64,000 bases of DNA from Glandiceps talaboti (GCF_964340395.1 NC_135564.1:23110387-23174386), one strand, 5' to 3'; shown: positions 21,840 to 34,779, numbered from the stretch's first letter. A program made the numbers and translations. Notes: generated by a model not told the origin, from the sequence alone.

Positions 21840-22945
21840 CGTGGGCGTTAAATTTCGATTGACAGTTACAAATGAGGCTATTGACCAATCAGGGAAAAGC
21901 GTGAAGACCGGTGTATCAGCAGAGTAGCAAATTTATCAAATGTCGGTGGCGGGAGTGTATTTTCTGTGTATGAGATCCAATTAATGGCATCCCGGGAAGA
22001 GTGATTAGACGCAGACAATCATAACAAAAACATGATCCCTAACTCTGACTGAACAGATAAGACTTCCGTTCACAAGTTGAACACTATTTTCGTAATAATA
22101 AACATTACCTCAGAGTGTATTTAGAAGGTGAATAAAATACACGTACTACAACTTGTACTTGCAAGGTGGACGGTATAATGGCAGGGAGAAAGTGACGGTT
22201 TGCTGTTATGACAGCTGAGGACATATAATAGTTCAGAAACTGACGGCAATTGTACTGAAAAATACACAGAAATACACAGAAAAAAATACTAGCTCATCAT
22301 GCAAAGTTTGGAATAGTTGGGCCGAGGAGAGTAATGAAGAAGGAATGGACAAAAAAGTCAAAATAATTGTAGTCGGTATTGCATTGTAGATTGAATGGTG
22401 TATTTTACTACAACTTGCAAGAGGTAGAAGGTACTACTATTACTTCGTAATACACGACATTTCAAAAGTTTGAATCGTGTATTTCATTTGCACATAATCA
22501 ATATGCTGTTTCTTTACGCTAGTCATGTTTGATAGACACAGATACACAATTTCGCTGAATTGTATTTTTGATGTCAGTAGCCATGTTTTGTTTTATCAGT
22601 GGCGATTAAATTTCATATCACTAGTTGCATACACATGAAGGATGTGATTGTATTGAGTAGTTTGTAGTATGAATGTCCTGCATAATAATATCAAGCAAAT
22701 ACACAGTGGTATGAAATACACTGTCCATTGGGATGTAATTGCTATTTTCGTAGTGCAACATAGCGATATACATGTCTGACATTGAATGTTGACACAGGCG
22801 TGTATCCAGTTTTTTGACACGTGTCAGCTTCGATTGGAAGTCACGTTGGCGTCAGGGTGTCTTGTCGAAAATCAAAACATAAACAATGGGTGTATGAAGT
22901 TCTTCCTGGGAAGAATATGACACCATCGAATTATTAGCCGGGGTA
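21840..22945. other. No feature recognised
   Basis: Non-coding in all frames at gene scale; no repeat found inside the window. Confidence 0.5.
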
Positions 22946-22947
22946 CA

Positions 22948-23014
22948 AGATAAATGCCATCCGGGCAATACACGCCTCCTACGTCGGCGTGTATTTACCC
23001 GGACGGCATTTATT
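22948..23014. repeat. Inverted repeat next to microsatellite
   Basis: ATAAATGCCATCCGGGCAAT..CACGCC and GGCGTGTATTTACCCGGACGGCATTTATT are inverted with few mismatches around a 9-base loop. Confidence 0.75.
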
Positions 23015-23018
23015 ACTT

Positions 23019-23069
23019 GTATACATACATACATACATACATACATACATACATACATACATACATACA

Positions 23070-23146
<77 letters not shown>

Positions 23147-23226
23147 ACATACATACATACATACATACATACATACATACATACATACATACATACATAC
23201 ATACATACATACATACATACATACAT
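23019..23226. repeat. Compound (CATA)n(CA)n(CATA)n microsatellite
   Basis: About 80 bp of CATA, 40 bp of CA and 80 bp of CATA. Confidence 0.98.
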
Positions 23227-24576
23227 TTCTTCTACGGGAAGATAGCATCATCTGAGTATCCTTCAATTTCATGTCTGACACTTTATAAATTATTGCTTGG
23301 TTACGCTGCCACGAGGCTTTAATACCTCACAAATAGAGAGGTGTACAAAGGCAAAAGTGATTACACATGAATTGTTGTTGCAACTGAGAGACAAAGTCAG
23401 CCCTGCTTGACCTCGCACTAAAAACATAGATAAAAAAAAAACCTTCCTAGGGGAAAATATAGCTGTGGGAAAGCGTAGGCCCTACCCTTTAACGGTTTAA
23501 ACCTGACTAAGTAAACACCCATAAAACATCTGCATGATGTGTTGCTCTGTACCTCAAACGTAACTGTGAAAAAGGGAGACTTGCCTAAAATGCACACACA
23601 CACAAAGCATCAATAAACAAAAGTCGATGGTCGTTCCTTGGTGACAGAGCTTAGACTGTAATAAGGCTGCTTTCACAAAAACTTGTTAGGGGGGGGGGTC
23701 GGGAGATTTTTTGTAAAACCCTAATTTTTTTCAAGTACCCCCCCCTGCTATATTCCAACATTTTTCAAGTACCCCCCCCCCCCCTACCCAAATAAATTTT
23801 CAAGTACCCCCCCACCCGAATAAATCTTTTTTGGAATACTATTCCTGTGCGTTAACATTCCATACCAAGTACAAAACTGTACATAATACACTTAATACCA
23901 ACTTTGTCCATTATATATATAATCAATTTGTATATTGTGTGTATATATATACACAAACACCAGTTAAAACAAAATGTTAACCAGTGCATTGCCTTTCCAA
24001 AAACCAACATATACTTGTAAATGAATTACACTTTGAAAAACTCTTGTAAAATGATCAGCAGACCAACTGAGTCTTTGTTTTCTGTTCAATATTGTATTAG
24101 TACATTATACTAGTAGTGTTACAGTTGAATGCCATTTTAGTTGTATTTGCAAATATTGTGATGCACATGTTATCTAAAGAGAGTTTTATACTGTATTGTT
24201 CCAGTTCAGTTTCCTAAATGTGTGCTAAAAGAAATCAAATTGGTCTAAATAACACTGAAAAAACTCTTAATAAAATGCATTGCCATGTATCCCCTTCTTG
24301 TTTGATGTAAATTAGCTCAATATAATGTCAAAAGAAAATAAATGTATGACTCAAAAATGCCAGCCACATTTCATCTAACAGAATAGGAATCAAGTGATAT
24401 ATATTAGTGGTAATGATAATTAAGATGGCCCTATTATCATAGTAATTGTATATCTTAATGAACCTGGTAATACATTTACCTTGTAAGAGCCTGATTATTG
24501 GACTGGTTTTGACGTTAGATTACAAAGGTGAATGCAGGATTTTAAACAAAGTCTCAGAATGTGTTTATTTAATTTT

Positions 24577-25153
24577 TTAATTTCCAAGTGGTAGCTCTCC
24601 TTCCAGATCTTGTGTATATAAACATGGCATTGTCATCATCATCATCATCATCAGACCCATTTCTCCTTCAACTTCATCAGAGTTGGAACTAGCTGTATCA
24701 TCATTCTCACTGTCACTGTCATCAGATGACAAATCACTCTCACTTTCTTTAGATTGATAATAGTGGCATTTTACAGCCTCAACTTTGTCTATTTTGTGCA
24801 TTCCTGCCACAGCTGGAATTTCATAGTTGGAAAGGTACTTATCAAGTTCTTTCACTTTCAATTTGGAAATGTCACCGTTTCTGACAAGCGCATCCCAGTC
24901 ATATTCATCAAATTTTTCTTTTTCTTTCCCTCATAGAGGCAAGTGTTCTCTGTTGTTCTAAATGAAGGATTGCTCCCTTTAATATCTCTTTCTTGACACA
25001 CAGTTTCTTGCTCAATTCGTCAAGTTTCTCAACATTTTTACTTGACACTAACCCTTTACTATACAGGTGTTTTAGTTGTGCACGGGGTTGGAAGTCATCT
25101 GGTGGTCTTTCACTACCATCATCTCTTGTTAATGGTGTTGAGAATACATCCAT
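24577..25153 (-). pseudogene. SAP-like domain ORF, one frameshift
   Basis: Minus strand. The first part (25153-24908) begins MDVFSTPLTRDDG and has a helical segment (NVEKLDELSKKLCVKKEIL). After one frameshift near 24915 the frame continues as YDWDALVRNG, then LKVKELDKYLSNYEIP and KIDKVEAVKCHY, which resembles a SAP DNA-binding motif (L.V.eL..yL....ip..GkK.dlv..i). It ends in an acidic Ser/Asp tract with an ATC microsatellite read as Met repeats. Probably cargo of the surrounding TIR element; SAP assignment is by eye. Confidence 0.5.
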
Positions 25154-25840
25154 ATAGTGTCAAAGTTTATTTATTTATCTTTATATTTACAAGTAATAGT
25201 ATATTCATGCAAAGTTGAAAAGTATGTGCAAAAAACTTATTTTACTTTTTCTCTGTTAACTCAGCTTGTGAGATATTGTCTTCTGTTTCACATGTAGCAG
25301 ACGTTGCCAATATGCTAATTTTAGGATGTGTTATTAAAAGTTTGTGTTGAAAATTATAGTCGTATCTATAGGATGAAAAAATACCTTGCACAGAATTTTT
25401 TGATACTTGTCAAGTATGTTTTAGTGCAGGTGCATCTTTTACATTTTACTGAGATGAACCTTTTCCAACTCTTTATTTTTTAACTTCCAAGAGCTGCAAA
25501 TGTAAAATGTTGTCTGTCATATTTGTCTGTCATTTAATACTAGTAAGAATTTACATGAAAAAAGTTACATATCATTGTGATAACCACAAACCAAAACACA
25601 GTCATGTCACAAAGAATATCTTCAGTACAGTGTAAAGGTAATTTCACACATTAAATGAACCAAATTTCAGTAGATAGTAGTGTACATGAAAGACACTGGT
25701 ATTTTCAGACAAAAAATAATCTGTACCACTGAATTCGCCCATTTCAATTTATCATTACATTAACAGTTTATTAAAAGAAAATTAAAATGTGACTTTTTGT
25801 TTTTCATTTTACTAACTTGTGAGCAACTGTTGTTTGTAGC

Positions 25841-25858
25841 CGCCGCCGCCGCCGCCGC

Positions 25859-25919
<61 letters not shown>

Positions 25920-25920
25920 G
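25841..25920. repeat. (GCC)n followed by (TTG)n
   Basis: Five GCC units then about 21 TTG units. Confidence 0.97.
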
Positions 25921-26369
25921 AAAAAGGAAGACCAACATTTTAAAAGCTTATTCTCCCATGTTTGAAAACTCATGATGTCAATTTATTTTCAGGTACCACC
26001 CCTACAACCCATAACATTTTTTCAGGTACCCCCCCCCCCCCCACATACTATCCATATATTTTCAAGTCCCCCCCCCCTAAAATCTCCCAGACCCCGCCCC
26101 CCCCAACAAGTTTTTGTGAAAGCAGCCTAAATCCAACTTTACTTTACAGCTCTCTACAAGAGCGCCCTCAACATGCCACAAGAACATATTACTTTCTGTC
26201 TATACGTTGTTCATCTAGAAATTACATTTTTTTTCTATAAACTTTGTGATGTAATAGACACATTGTATTCTGGCAAACCAGAGTTGTGTATTTCTTCCGC
26301 GACACTGCGAAATGACGATAAACGAAACAACCTCTTGGCGGTGTCTTGTCTTGGACAGTACTGTATCAA

Positions 26370-26965
26370 CTAATCATCCGTAATTATAATGCTCTAACTT
26401 TACGTGCTGAATAATTCTAAAAGCTCTCTTTGAACACTTTCTATCTGTGATCTGTAGTCTCAGTGTACGGTACGCGGTGATGGGGCACCCTCACATATCG
26501 GTGAGGGCGGAACGACACTGTGTATCCTTGGTACAGTCTATGATTTGTTTTTTAGTTAAACTTCCTTACCATAAAGCACCACTGACACTGAAAAGAGCAT
26601 ATGACAATTTGAATTTTTTTTTTACTAACAAAAGTGACAAAACTAATGTATTCGTTCTTTTGTTACATACTCACACAGAAAACAACTGAACCGAGTAATT
26701 TTCACTCAGTTCTTTAGTTCCTAAAGTTATATTTATTGTTGGGTACTTATGAATAGTAAAATAAAATCCCATCCGTAATTGTAATTCTCTAACTTTACGT
26801 GCTGAATAACTCCAAAAGCTCTCTTGTGAACACTTTCTATGTGTGATCTGTAGTCTCAGTGTACGGTACGTGGTGACGGGGCGCCCTCACATATCGGTGA
26901 GGGCGGAACAACACGTATCTTATAGTCTATGATCTTTGTGTTTCAGTTAAACTTCCTTGCCATAC
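26370..26965 (+). repeat. Tandem duplication, ~385-bp step
   Basis: 26375-26590 and 26770-26965 share CCGTAATT, CTAACTTTACGTGCTGAATAA, GTGATCTGTAGTCTCAGTGT and CCTCACATATCGGTGAGGGC. Confidence 0.85.
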
Positions 26966-27224
26966 AATACATGCATATTCTAAGGCTGAATGAACTGAAG
27001 ACACATAAATACATTTTAGACCGTATGCAGTTGCACCAAATCTACACAAATAAAATATGTAATCTCTGTGACTCATACAGGGTGGTTTTGCTAACCACAG
27101 GAGCTGGCGCTGTTTACTAACTAAGTTCACCACTAGCACTAGGGGACAAGCAAATAAAGCAATGTTTTAATGTAACTAACCTCTTGGCAGTTATAAGATT
27201 AGGGGCGTTTTAATTTAGATAATT

Positions 27225-27406
27225 TAGAGAATAATGGACAAGATGTCTTTATTTAGTCAGTAAAGAGATAATGATATATGCAGCTGAAAGAAATAAAACT
27301 AGCCAGGGAAAGAAGAAAAACAGTTTTATATCACCACAAAAAATTAATCATTCAAAGGATCAATCATGTAACCGAATAATAAATTAATCAAGAAATCTAT
27401 CTATCT

Positions 27407-27442
<36 letters not shown>

Positions 27443-27750
27443 CATGCTCGCTGAACTCTGTGGTGTGGCTTAGACCACTATAAGGAAATAAGAGGTGAAT
27501 AATGGACGAGATGTCTTTATTTAGTCAATAAGGAGAGAATTATATACAGCTGAAAGTGAGAAAAGTAGCAAGGGAAAGAAGAATTTTTTTTTATATCACT
27601 ACAAAAATCAATGCGTCAATAGATCAACATCACGCACAAAATAAGTTTTATTTCACCAAAAATTTCAATCATTCAATCGAATCATTCACCCAAATAATAA
27701 ATCAATCAATAAATCGATTGATCGATCAATCAATTCCATGCTCACTGCAC
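27225..27750 (+). repeat. Tandem duplication with (ATCA)n ends
   Basis: 27228-27440 and 27497-27740 share AATGGACAAGATGTCTTTAT, CAGCTGAAAG and GGGAAAGAAGAA, and both end in AATCAATC tracts (27405-27440; 27698-27735). Confidence 0.8.
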
Positions 27751-28239
27751 CCTGTGATGTGCTTATGATAGAATTTAACTTTGATATTTTGATCTCCTGG
27801 GAAGTGTGAGAGATTAGGCTGTGGTGTTATTTCTCTGGAAAACTTCGAACTTTCGTGTTCTTTTAACATCGAGCTGATACATGATTTTAAATATGCATTC
27901 TATCAACCACCATTGTGAAATTACTAAAAACTATATCACTCGGTGTAGACATGCAGATAGGAAGGACTTTCTGCCTTCATGATGGAGGTAGCTACCTTCC
28001 GGATTTTTCATGAAGGCGCGACATTGCACAAATATCCATCATCCATCTAATATTAGACTCTAGCTTAGATGCAACACACTTTTTGAACGATATTATCCCG
28101 ATGAAAAGTACTGTGTACCTGCAAAGTCTAATATTAAATATAGTGATATGAGAGGCAGCGAGTCGGAGATAAAGACAAAGGCAGTGACAGACAGACGGAA
28201 AGAAAGACAGACAGACAACCAGACACACACGCGTGCGAG

Positions 28240-28279
<40 letters not shown>
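28240..28279. repeat. (AC)n microsatellite
   Basis: About 20 AC units. Confidence 0.95.
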
Positions 28280-28280
<1 letters not shown>

Positions 28281-28399
28281 CCCAACACACACCCTGACAA
28301 ACACGTCACCTGCAAGTCGCTTTTAAGATGGAAGAAATTCAAAAGAAACTAAAATCCACCCATAGCACATGATATATGCCACAGGCGCAACCACATACA

Positions 28400-28496
28400 T
28401 ACAGACAGACACAGACACAGACAGACAGACACATACACACACAGAGAGGGACAAAGACAGGCAGAGACAGACAGACAGACAGATAGATAGACCGGC

Positions 28497-28541
<45 letters not shown>

Positions 28542-28543
28542 TG

Positions 28544-28581
<38 letters not shown>

Positions 28582-28588
28582 GCCAGCC

Positions 28589-28623
<35 letters not shown>

Positions 28624-28625
28624 GA
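28400..28625. repeat. (ACAG)n microsatellite
   Basis: ACAG units with ATAG, CCAG and ATGT changes, ~225 bp. Confidence 0.95.
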
Positions 28626-28629
28626 CACA

Positions 28630-29040
28630 TAGAGGCACAGAGATAGCTAAGAATGTCATGTTTGAAGATACCAAGACGTAATTTATATTCATACAATAAA
28701 ACAAAGACAATTGCAGTCAAACAATAGTTATAATGATCTCAAAATGAAATGTATAGAATCATTTTACGGAAGACATCTGTCCAATGGCCTTCATTATAAT
28801 TTTATGGTATTCTGATCATCAAGTTTAACAGTGACATGTTGAAGTTCCCGATCACCATCATCACTTAAGATGGAGAAGGTTTGAATCTGTTGGTAAGACG
28901 GAATAGTATTGCATAAACATATATGTATATATTTATTGTTGGAGAATTTTGAATTCTGTACAAATAATTTGCCAATGAATCTTTATCTATTCATTTGAAA
29001 GTACTTCAGTACAGTGTGGAAAAATGCTATATAATAATTA
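28630..29040. other. No feature recognised
   Basis: AT-rich spacer between microsatellites. Confidence 0.5.
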
Positions 29041-29044
29041 ACAT

Positions 29045-29046
29045 CG

Positions 29047-29120
<74 letters not shown>
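29045..29120. repeat. (ATC)n microsatellite
   Basis: About 25 ATC units. Confidence 0.97.
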
Positions 29121-29122
<2 letters not shown>

Positions 29123-29361
29123 TGACTGAAGCTACTGCGTTGTATATTAGACGAAGTGAAATTATTGCTAATATAGTAATAAAACTATAACGTCAATCCC
29201 CCATTCATTTTTTCCAACATCTCGAGAGGTAGTCCAACAAGATAAATTGTCATAGAATGTTTCAGTATCTACATATGAGGTATGGGATAAATGGCAACAG
29301 CTACGGATACATTCAAATTCGAATTGTTTGATCATATGATATAATACGATATAATAGTTAC

Positions 29362-29486
29362 CTAAGCATTCGTTGATTCATTCTTGGTTGTTTCGATGCT
29401 GGCTTCGGTGTTGTTATTTCCCGAAATAAGGAGTGGATCGTCGTCGCCACTTACTGAAGCACGAGTTGGTTTGGCGTCGTCATTTT
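29362..29486 (-). CDS. Candidate terminal exon, acidic/Ser-Thr tail
   Basis: Minus strand: acceptor ATAGTTTTTTCAG then two bases completing a Glu codon with the preceding exon, and 40 codons to TAG at 29362. It includes NDDAKPTRASVSGDDDPLLI and NNNTEASIETT; no low-complexity DNA. Intron 29487-29718 is 232 bp. Phase match and ordinary codon content make it the most gene-like ORF outside repeats. It could be the C-terminal tail of a secreted or membrane protein, but that is only a guess. Confidence 0.42.
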
Positions 29487-29718
29487 CTGAAAAAACTATA
29501 ACATGATATGATATGACAATATAATAAACAATGTTAAAGATCATTAGTAAGTTAGACTAAACGTTATTTAAATAGAACATTCTCAGACTAATACAACGTT
29601 AACATTGGTAGTGTTGTAAAAAGGTGAAATTCGAAAAAAAGAGATATTTGCATAAATAACATTCTTTACTGAGCAACACTGACACTTGAGTCAATTTTAC
29701 AGGTCCAGTGATAATTAC

Positions 29719-29768
29719 CGCCACTCTTGTTACACGTCACACATCCAGTATTCGTATTCGTACAAGAG
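29719..29768 (-). CDS. Candidate internal exon, Cys-rich, 50 nt
   Basis: Minus strand: acceptor AGCTATTCCACACAG, 50 nt, donor GTAATT. In the frame with 1 nt at each end it is open and reads SCTNTNTGCVTCNKSG, a CxxxxxxCxxC spacing like extracellular Cys-rich repeats. It ends in phase 1, which matches the start of the next exon (29362-29486). No family assigned. The signals are short, so chance is possible. Confidence 0.4.
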
Positions 29769-29960
29769 CTGTGTGGAATAGCTATTATACAAAAGTTTTA
29801 CATTATTTTAAATAGTGTAGACTGGATATAGGAAATAAAAGTGCCAATGGCATTGTAGCACAACTGTTTAGAGTAAACTTTAATTTTCTATCATGATTGT
29901 GTTCTTGTTGCTAGACATATTTGCACACATATTTTTTGAAGATTTATTGTAATGCCTACC

Positions 29961-30159
29961 CAATCTGATTAAAATCTGATTTGGTGAGAGCGGTTAGATG
30001 TCTTTATTTACCTTTATTTCCAACATGTTGTGTCATTTGTTTTGTTCCATGTGATAGCCGCCTTCCCGTCCCGGAACAAGACGAACGGCACAAAACGATG
30101 GAAATAGAAATAATAAAGACATCTAGCCGCTCTCACCACATAAGATTTTAATCAGATTG
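29961..30159. mobile_element. Mutator-like MITE family CAATCTGATTAAAATC, copy 2
   Basis: Same family as 9286-9486, more diverged between arms. ATGCCTACC at 29952-29960 is repeated exactly at 30160-30168, an independent 9-bp duplication. Confidence 0.88.
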
Positions 30160-30389
30160 ATGCCTACCCATTCATGGTGTTATATATGCAATGTAAACTA
30201 TCGTTAATACTGTTGTTATGAGCATAGTCTTGTTACTAGCCGCATCTGCATACATTTTTTGAACGTATGTCACTGGTGATATATTGGCATTATATGTCAT
30301 CACAAACATAATTCAGCGACATTACCCTTAAAATAGGAAGTCTACCTTGTCACAATTAGAAAGAACAGAAGGATGCCTACGAAACTTAC

Positions 30390-30480
30390 CGGATATTCCA
30401 ATGGAAAATCGTTTCGAGGAAATCTTGTCTTGTGTTGTTGAGTTACGATGCAAACTCGGAGAGCTCTAAGTCTACTTGAT
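30390..30480 (-). other. Possible upstream exon with strong donor
   Basis: Minus strand: TTGGAATATCCG followed by GTAAGTTTCG. If joined to 29719-29768 the phase would fit (CG plus C gives Arg) and about 17 codons upstream are open before a TAA, but there is no ATG and no good acceptor. It may be non-coding or unrelated. Confidence 0.2.
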
Positions 30481-30484
30481 CGAT

Positions 30485-32000
30485 CACAGACTTTTTATTT
30501 CATTGTGTTGCTTGTATAAGTTTTCTTCAAAACAGTAACGCAAAAACACTGCATGGTTTCCCCTGCTTTAGCTTGAAGAACATAAATCTTCAGTATAGGT
30601 AAATACTACTATATCTTGTTAGTTATTGTAAATTGTATTTGTTGATTTGCTAAGTACGAACATGTTTTGAAGTAGTTTTCCATTCAGATATCATGTGGTT
30701 AAAATGTACTATAAAGTAATAAATCAGAACGTTAAACTGTAAAACACAGCAAAAAATAAAATAGAATATTTGCAAAGAAATAAAAACACGTCTGTTCGGT
30801 TGTTTATTTTTCCAATAAACTGCACATTGAAGTTGGTAAATTCTAAATTCAAACACCCAGGGATCATTCACAATTATAGTTTGTAGTTAATATTTACTTG
30901 AACCAACCATATGGAAAAATGCCTTGTTAGCCAATTGGACCAGTAAGAAATCTGCTTTTTCCTACCCCCATTTTGATTTTCAACGCGAAATAGAATTTTT
31001 AAAACTACAAATAAAATTGAACCTTTACTCACACTATTTAAAACTATTCTATAAAATTTACAAATAGAAATATTATCTAATTTGAGTGCCCAAAGTGGAT
31101 CGTTGCACTGACAGGACGCAGAGGTACCCCCCCCCCCATTTTTGTACAAATTTAATATTTCTGTTCGATTCAAGTTGAAGAGAATGGAATCTGAAGCCTG
31201 TGTGTTCGAGCCCCACCGAAGAGGGCGACCTGAAACACCATACGTATCACAGGCATGTTTTATGAAACAGTTGTGTTCTTTGTTCTTTGTTCGTAGTTTT
31301 AATTATTATTTTTTTTGCTTTTCTTTGTTTGGGGTCTATTCAAAAACGTCGGAGTGTATTAGACGGTGGTGGTGGGTTAGGCATTGGATAAGTAGTTGGC
31401 TATCAGTCAATGTGCTGGACGGCTCCCGGGGACAGCTGGATCATTTGACAATTGGTATGCCTTTAACGGTGGTGGTGGCTCTCTATAGCAGTACTTATAT
31501 CTGTCCCATTTGTCCTATCAAGATTTTCCCGAATAAGGGAGCCTTCGGAAATTACAGAAGGGAGGGGATCAAGCCTGGTCTGTTGTACAAGATGTGACCT
31601 TCCCTGATTCCATTGTGCTAAAAATGGTCCTCCATCAGCTTTCTTTCTCTAAAAAATAATCCTCCTCTTTTCAAATATTTCAAAAACATGGATTCACCAT
31701 GGTTTCACAGCTTCCCTATCACGTCCGGTGGTAAGGGTTAACCATTTGATTTCGGGGGAGGGAGCTGGATGAATTGGAACTACCACAATTTTTTTTTCAA
31801 CCACCATGACAGCAATAGTTTTCCAAGTAGGGGTACAGCAATTTTCTTTTAAATATATGCTTTATAAATTTGACTTTTCACCGCATCAAGTCGAGTCATG
31901 TTACTTTTTATTTTTGAAATTAAATTTCCTCATAACAGGATCCCGGAGACATTCATGATTCTTTAATATTCCCAAAGTGGCCAGTAAAAATAGAAAGTAG
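30485..32000. other. No supported gene
   Basis: A 151-codon plus frame (31142-31597) is rich in Phe, Trp and Cys with no domain; its DNA (GTGGTGGTGG, TTTTTTTGC) suggests chance. Confidence 0.4.
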
Positions 32001-32004
32001 ACAG

Positions 32005-32370
32005 GTAAGGTTGAATAGAAGTTTGAGGGCGCCAAGTGGACATTTTTGAAATTCAAGGATTCAAAGAGTACTTCTGGTGCTATTTTATCATATCAAGGTA
32101 GTAATAATACAGGGTGAAATTTGAATCAAAATACATGGGTGCAGTGTAGGGGTGGGTACCCCTAGAAAGTTATGAAATTGAAGAACTAAAAGAATGCTTT
32201 GTGGTGCTATTTAATATATCAAGGTGTCAACAATACCAGTTTAACTTTGAATCAAAATACAAGAGAGCATGGGGGTGCGTACGAGGTTCACCCCCTACCT
32301 CTTTTGAATTTTTGAAATTTAAGGACTAAGAGAGTGCTATCTGGTGTTATTCAGAAAACTAACACCAAGA
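32005..32370 (+). repeat. Degenerate ~125-bp tandem repeat, three copies
   Basis: Recurring GAAATT.AAGGA.TAA, AGAGTGCT..TGGTGCTATT, ATATCAAGGTGTCAA, TTTGAATCAAAATACA. Confidence 0.7.
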
Positions 32371-32399
32371 AAAATCCTCAAAGTATATTGTTGCATGCC

Positions 32400-33230
32400 A
32401 TACCATTTAAAATTATTGTATCATTATGAAAAATTACAGGATTCATTAAAGGTACTAAGTCGGGTCAGTATTCTTAGTAATTTGATTTGATGGTAGAGAT
32501 TCAGTTTGTTTCAGCATTTGCCAAAGTATAAAACTGCCTATGGCGGTGGCACCAGAAACACATGTACCAGGGAATTTGACATTTATAGCATTTCTTCACT
32601 TGCAGCACAATAATAATTTTTTACGCTCATACCATGGAAACTATTTTTTTATGTCTCTAAAATCCTCCCGTGAAAGATTACACTTGTGCTCAATAGAGAA
32701 ACTGGCTGTCAGTAGGTAGTTTTAGTACAGCTTGAGACTTAGAGCTACAGTCGATAGAAGATCGCTGTATGCATTTAAATTGTATTCTTTCACAGTGCAG
32801 CAAAAACAGGCCTTTAATGAAATCATTACAGTGTCACATGGGCTCGAAAATTTTAATGGCTACAATTGTTTATATTGCTGATAATCAACATTTCAACTTG
32901 ACTACTTCTACATCCTCACTATGCACGGCACCTACTTCATTGTTTATTTTGCATTAGCAGTTGTCTGAGGGTGTGTAATAAACGTCATGTCACATGAGTG
33001 AGTGAAACACCAAGCCTACGATTTTAGCTGTAAAAATCAACATTGACAATGTTTCTATGCAACAAGCATTCCAGTAAGTTTTCCTTTATATGTGAAATGG
33101 TCGCTTTAGTCAAGCAAAGTCTATTCTAGTCACAAACGGGGTACGAGAGATTTAGACGGAATATGCCGTAAGTGCCGTAAACAGGATACTTTTCGACAGA
33201 AGTAGCAGACGATTATCAACATGTGATGCA
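32400..33230. other. No feature recognised
   Basis: Short frames only, no repeat within the window. Confidence 0.5.
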
Positions 33231-33234
33231 TTAG

Positions 33235-33500
33235 TAGGGGATCAACCTCTTTTCGAAATTGGCGGGGGGGGGGGGGGCATCCTGTTTTGAAATTTTGGGT
33301 AGGGGATGCCATTGTGTTTTGGATTTGGATGAAAGAAAAGAATCCATTAATCTACAGTGGCATGACCTTGTCTGAACTTAAGTATTTTTTCCTATCCCTA
33401 TTTTAAAATATTACTTCACCTGGAGTGTGGCTCAAACTTAACTTTACATATACATATGCAATGTATTACCTACCAGACTAGTTACAGTACATATGTCATG
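33235..33500 (+). repeat. Dispersed repeat, paralogue of 16490-16740
   Basis: See the partner. It carries a G-tract at 33265-33278. Confidence 0.65.
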
Positions 33501-33879
33501 TATCTCTGAAACTGGATGTGTAATCTATATAATTCTCTATTATAACCACTTTGTAGGATATAACATTATCTTTAACTGTAATTATTGTAATGTTTCGGCG
33601 ATTTGTTGATAAAAACTGAAAAATCAAGGTGACCTTGAAAACCCCAAGAAATCTCTCACCCCCGGGGGTCACTAATACATAGCCAACAATCAGATGCTCT
33701 AACCTTTTTACTGTCATAGTAAGCCCGTTCCCATCTAAAGTCTGAACCTGTTTCGATTCGAATATTGTCTTTTAAAGATATGAAATGTTTCCCAAGATAG
33801 TCTACTATAATATTGCCTTAAAAGTCCAAATCTCCCCGACCAATGATACTACCATTAAGTGTACCGACCTTTAGTATAA

Positions 33880-34250
33880 TGATGCCATTTAACTTTTAAC
33901 ATATTTCAACCCTGTGTAAGTTATACAGAATACTTTCTGATATGGTGGTGCTGTTTTGTAAAGTTTGGAGATTATTGCTTGAAAGGCTCTGAATATCCTA
34001 AAAATGGCTTTTAAGAGAGCCTTCTAGGGAGAGACCACGAGGATCCCCCCCAAAAGGTGGGCATATCCCTTTCCCAAGCTCTTCCCTACATTTTACTGTG
34101 AAGATACTATCAAAATTTATTTCACAAATATTTCAACCCTGTGCAGTTGCTTTATATTGGTGCTGTCTTGCAAAGCTTGGCAATTACTAATAGTCTCAAA
34201 ATTCACTTTTAAGAGTAAAAACCTCCAAGGCTTCTAAAAGGAGATGACAG
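33880..34250 (+). repeat. Direct duplication, related to 14750-14880
   Basis: AACATATTTCAACCCTGTGTA and ATATTTCAACCCTGTGCAGT, then GGTGCTGT.TTG.AAAG.TTGG in both. The 14.8-kb locus has CACCCCTATGTAGTTACTAT and TACTGTCTTGTAAAGCTGGG. Confidence 0.6.
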
Positions 34251-34779
34251 TGCTATCATGGGATCTTATCAAGTATTTGCAAGATGGTCAGGCAGTACAG
34301 TCCACATTGAGTCACGATCAAAAAATGGCTGTCATGTGAATATGATATACAGGGGGGGGGGGAATCATGATTTAGAATTAAGTGTTAGGGGGCAGCCTCT
34401 TTTCGGTTTTACATAAAAGGGAGTCCAATTTTACATAGAGGCTGGGAGGGGGGGGGAGGGCCGATGGAAAAATCCACTGTTTTCAACCGAGGTCTTTCAC
34501 ACACATTTAATTCACCTCTTCTTGTAAACCAATAGTCGCATTTCCGGTTCCAAGAAGCATTACGCGACATGATGTCGCTTATGTTGTTACAGTTATAATA
34601 GTCTTGTTTTGTCTATATTACCTTTGAAATAACATTTTCATTAGGAAATTATGGAAACAAATGTTGACATCTTTGATTATGAATGATTTTGTTCTGGCTA
34701 AATGCCATCAATGACAGACAGTGATTTTACAGGTGAACCCAGGGTACAGTCAGGTGACAACCATCCCCCTGAGTAGCAC

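Larger units (their letters stand above)
23665..26127. mobile_element. 2.46-kb TIR element, PIF/Harbinger-like by TSD
   Basis: GGCTGCTTTCACAAAAACTT at 23665 is inverted at 26127, and similarity continues for about 60 bp through a G-tract and GGGAGATTTT. TAA flanks both ends (23662-23664, 26128-26130), a 3-bp duplication such as PIF/Harbinger elements make. Inside each end are repeats of TTTTCAAGTACCCCCCC, C-rich on the same strand at both sides. It carries a broken ORF (24577-25153) but no transposase that I recognise. Confidence 0.6.

Noticed and set aside
31142-31597. 151-codon plus-strand ORF as a gene
   Set aside because: No domain, odd composition, and no supporting signals.
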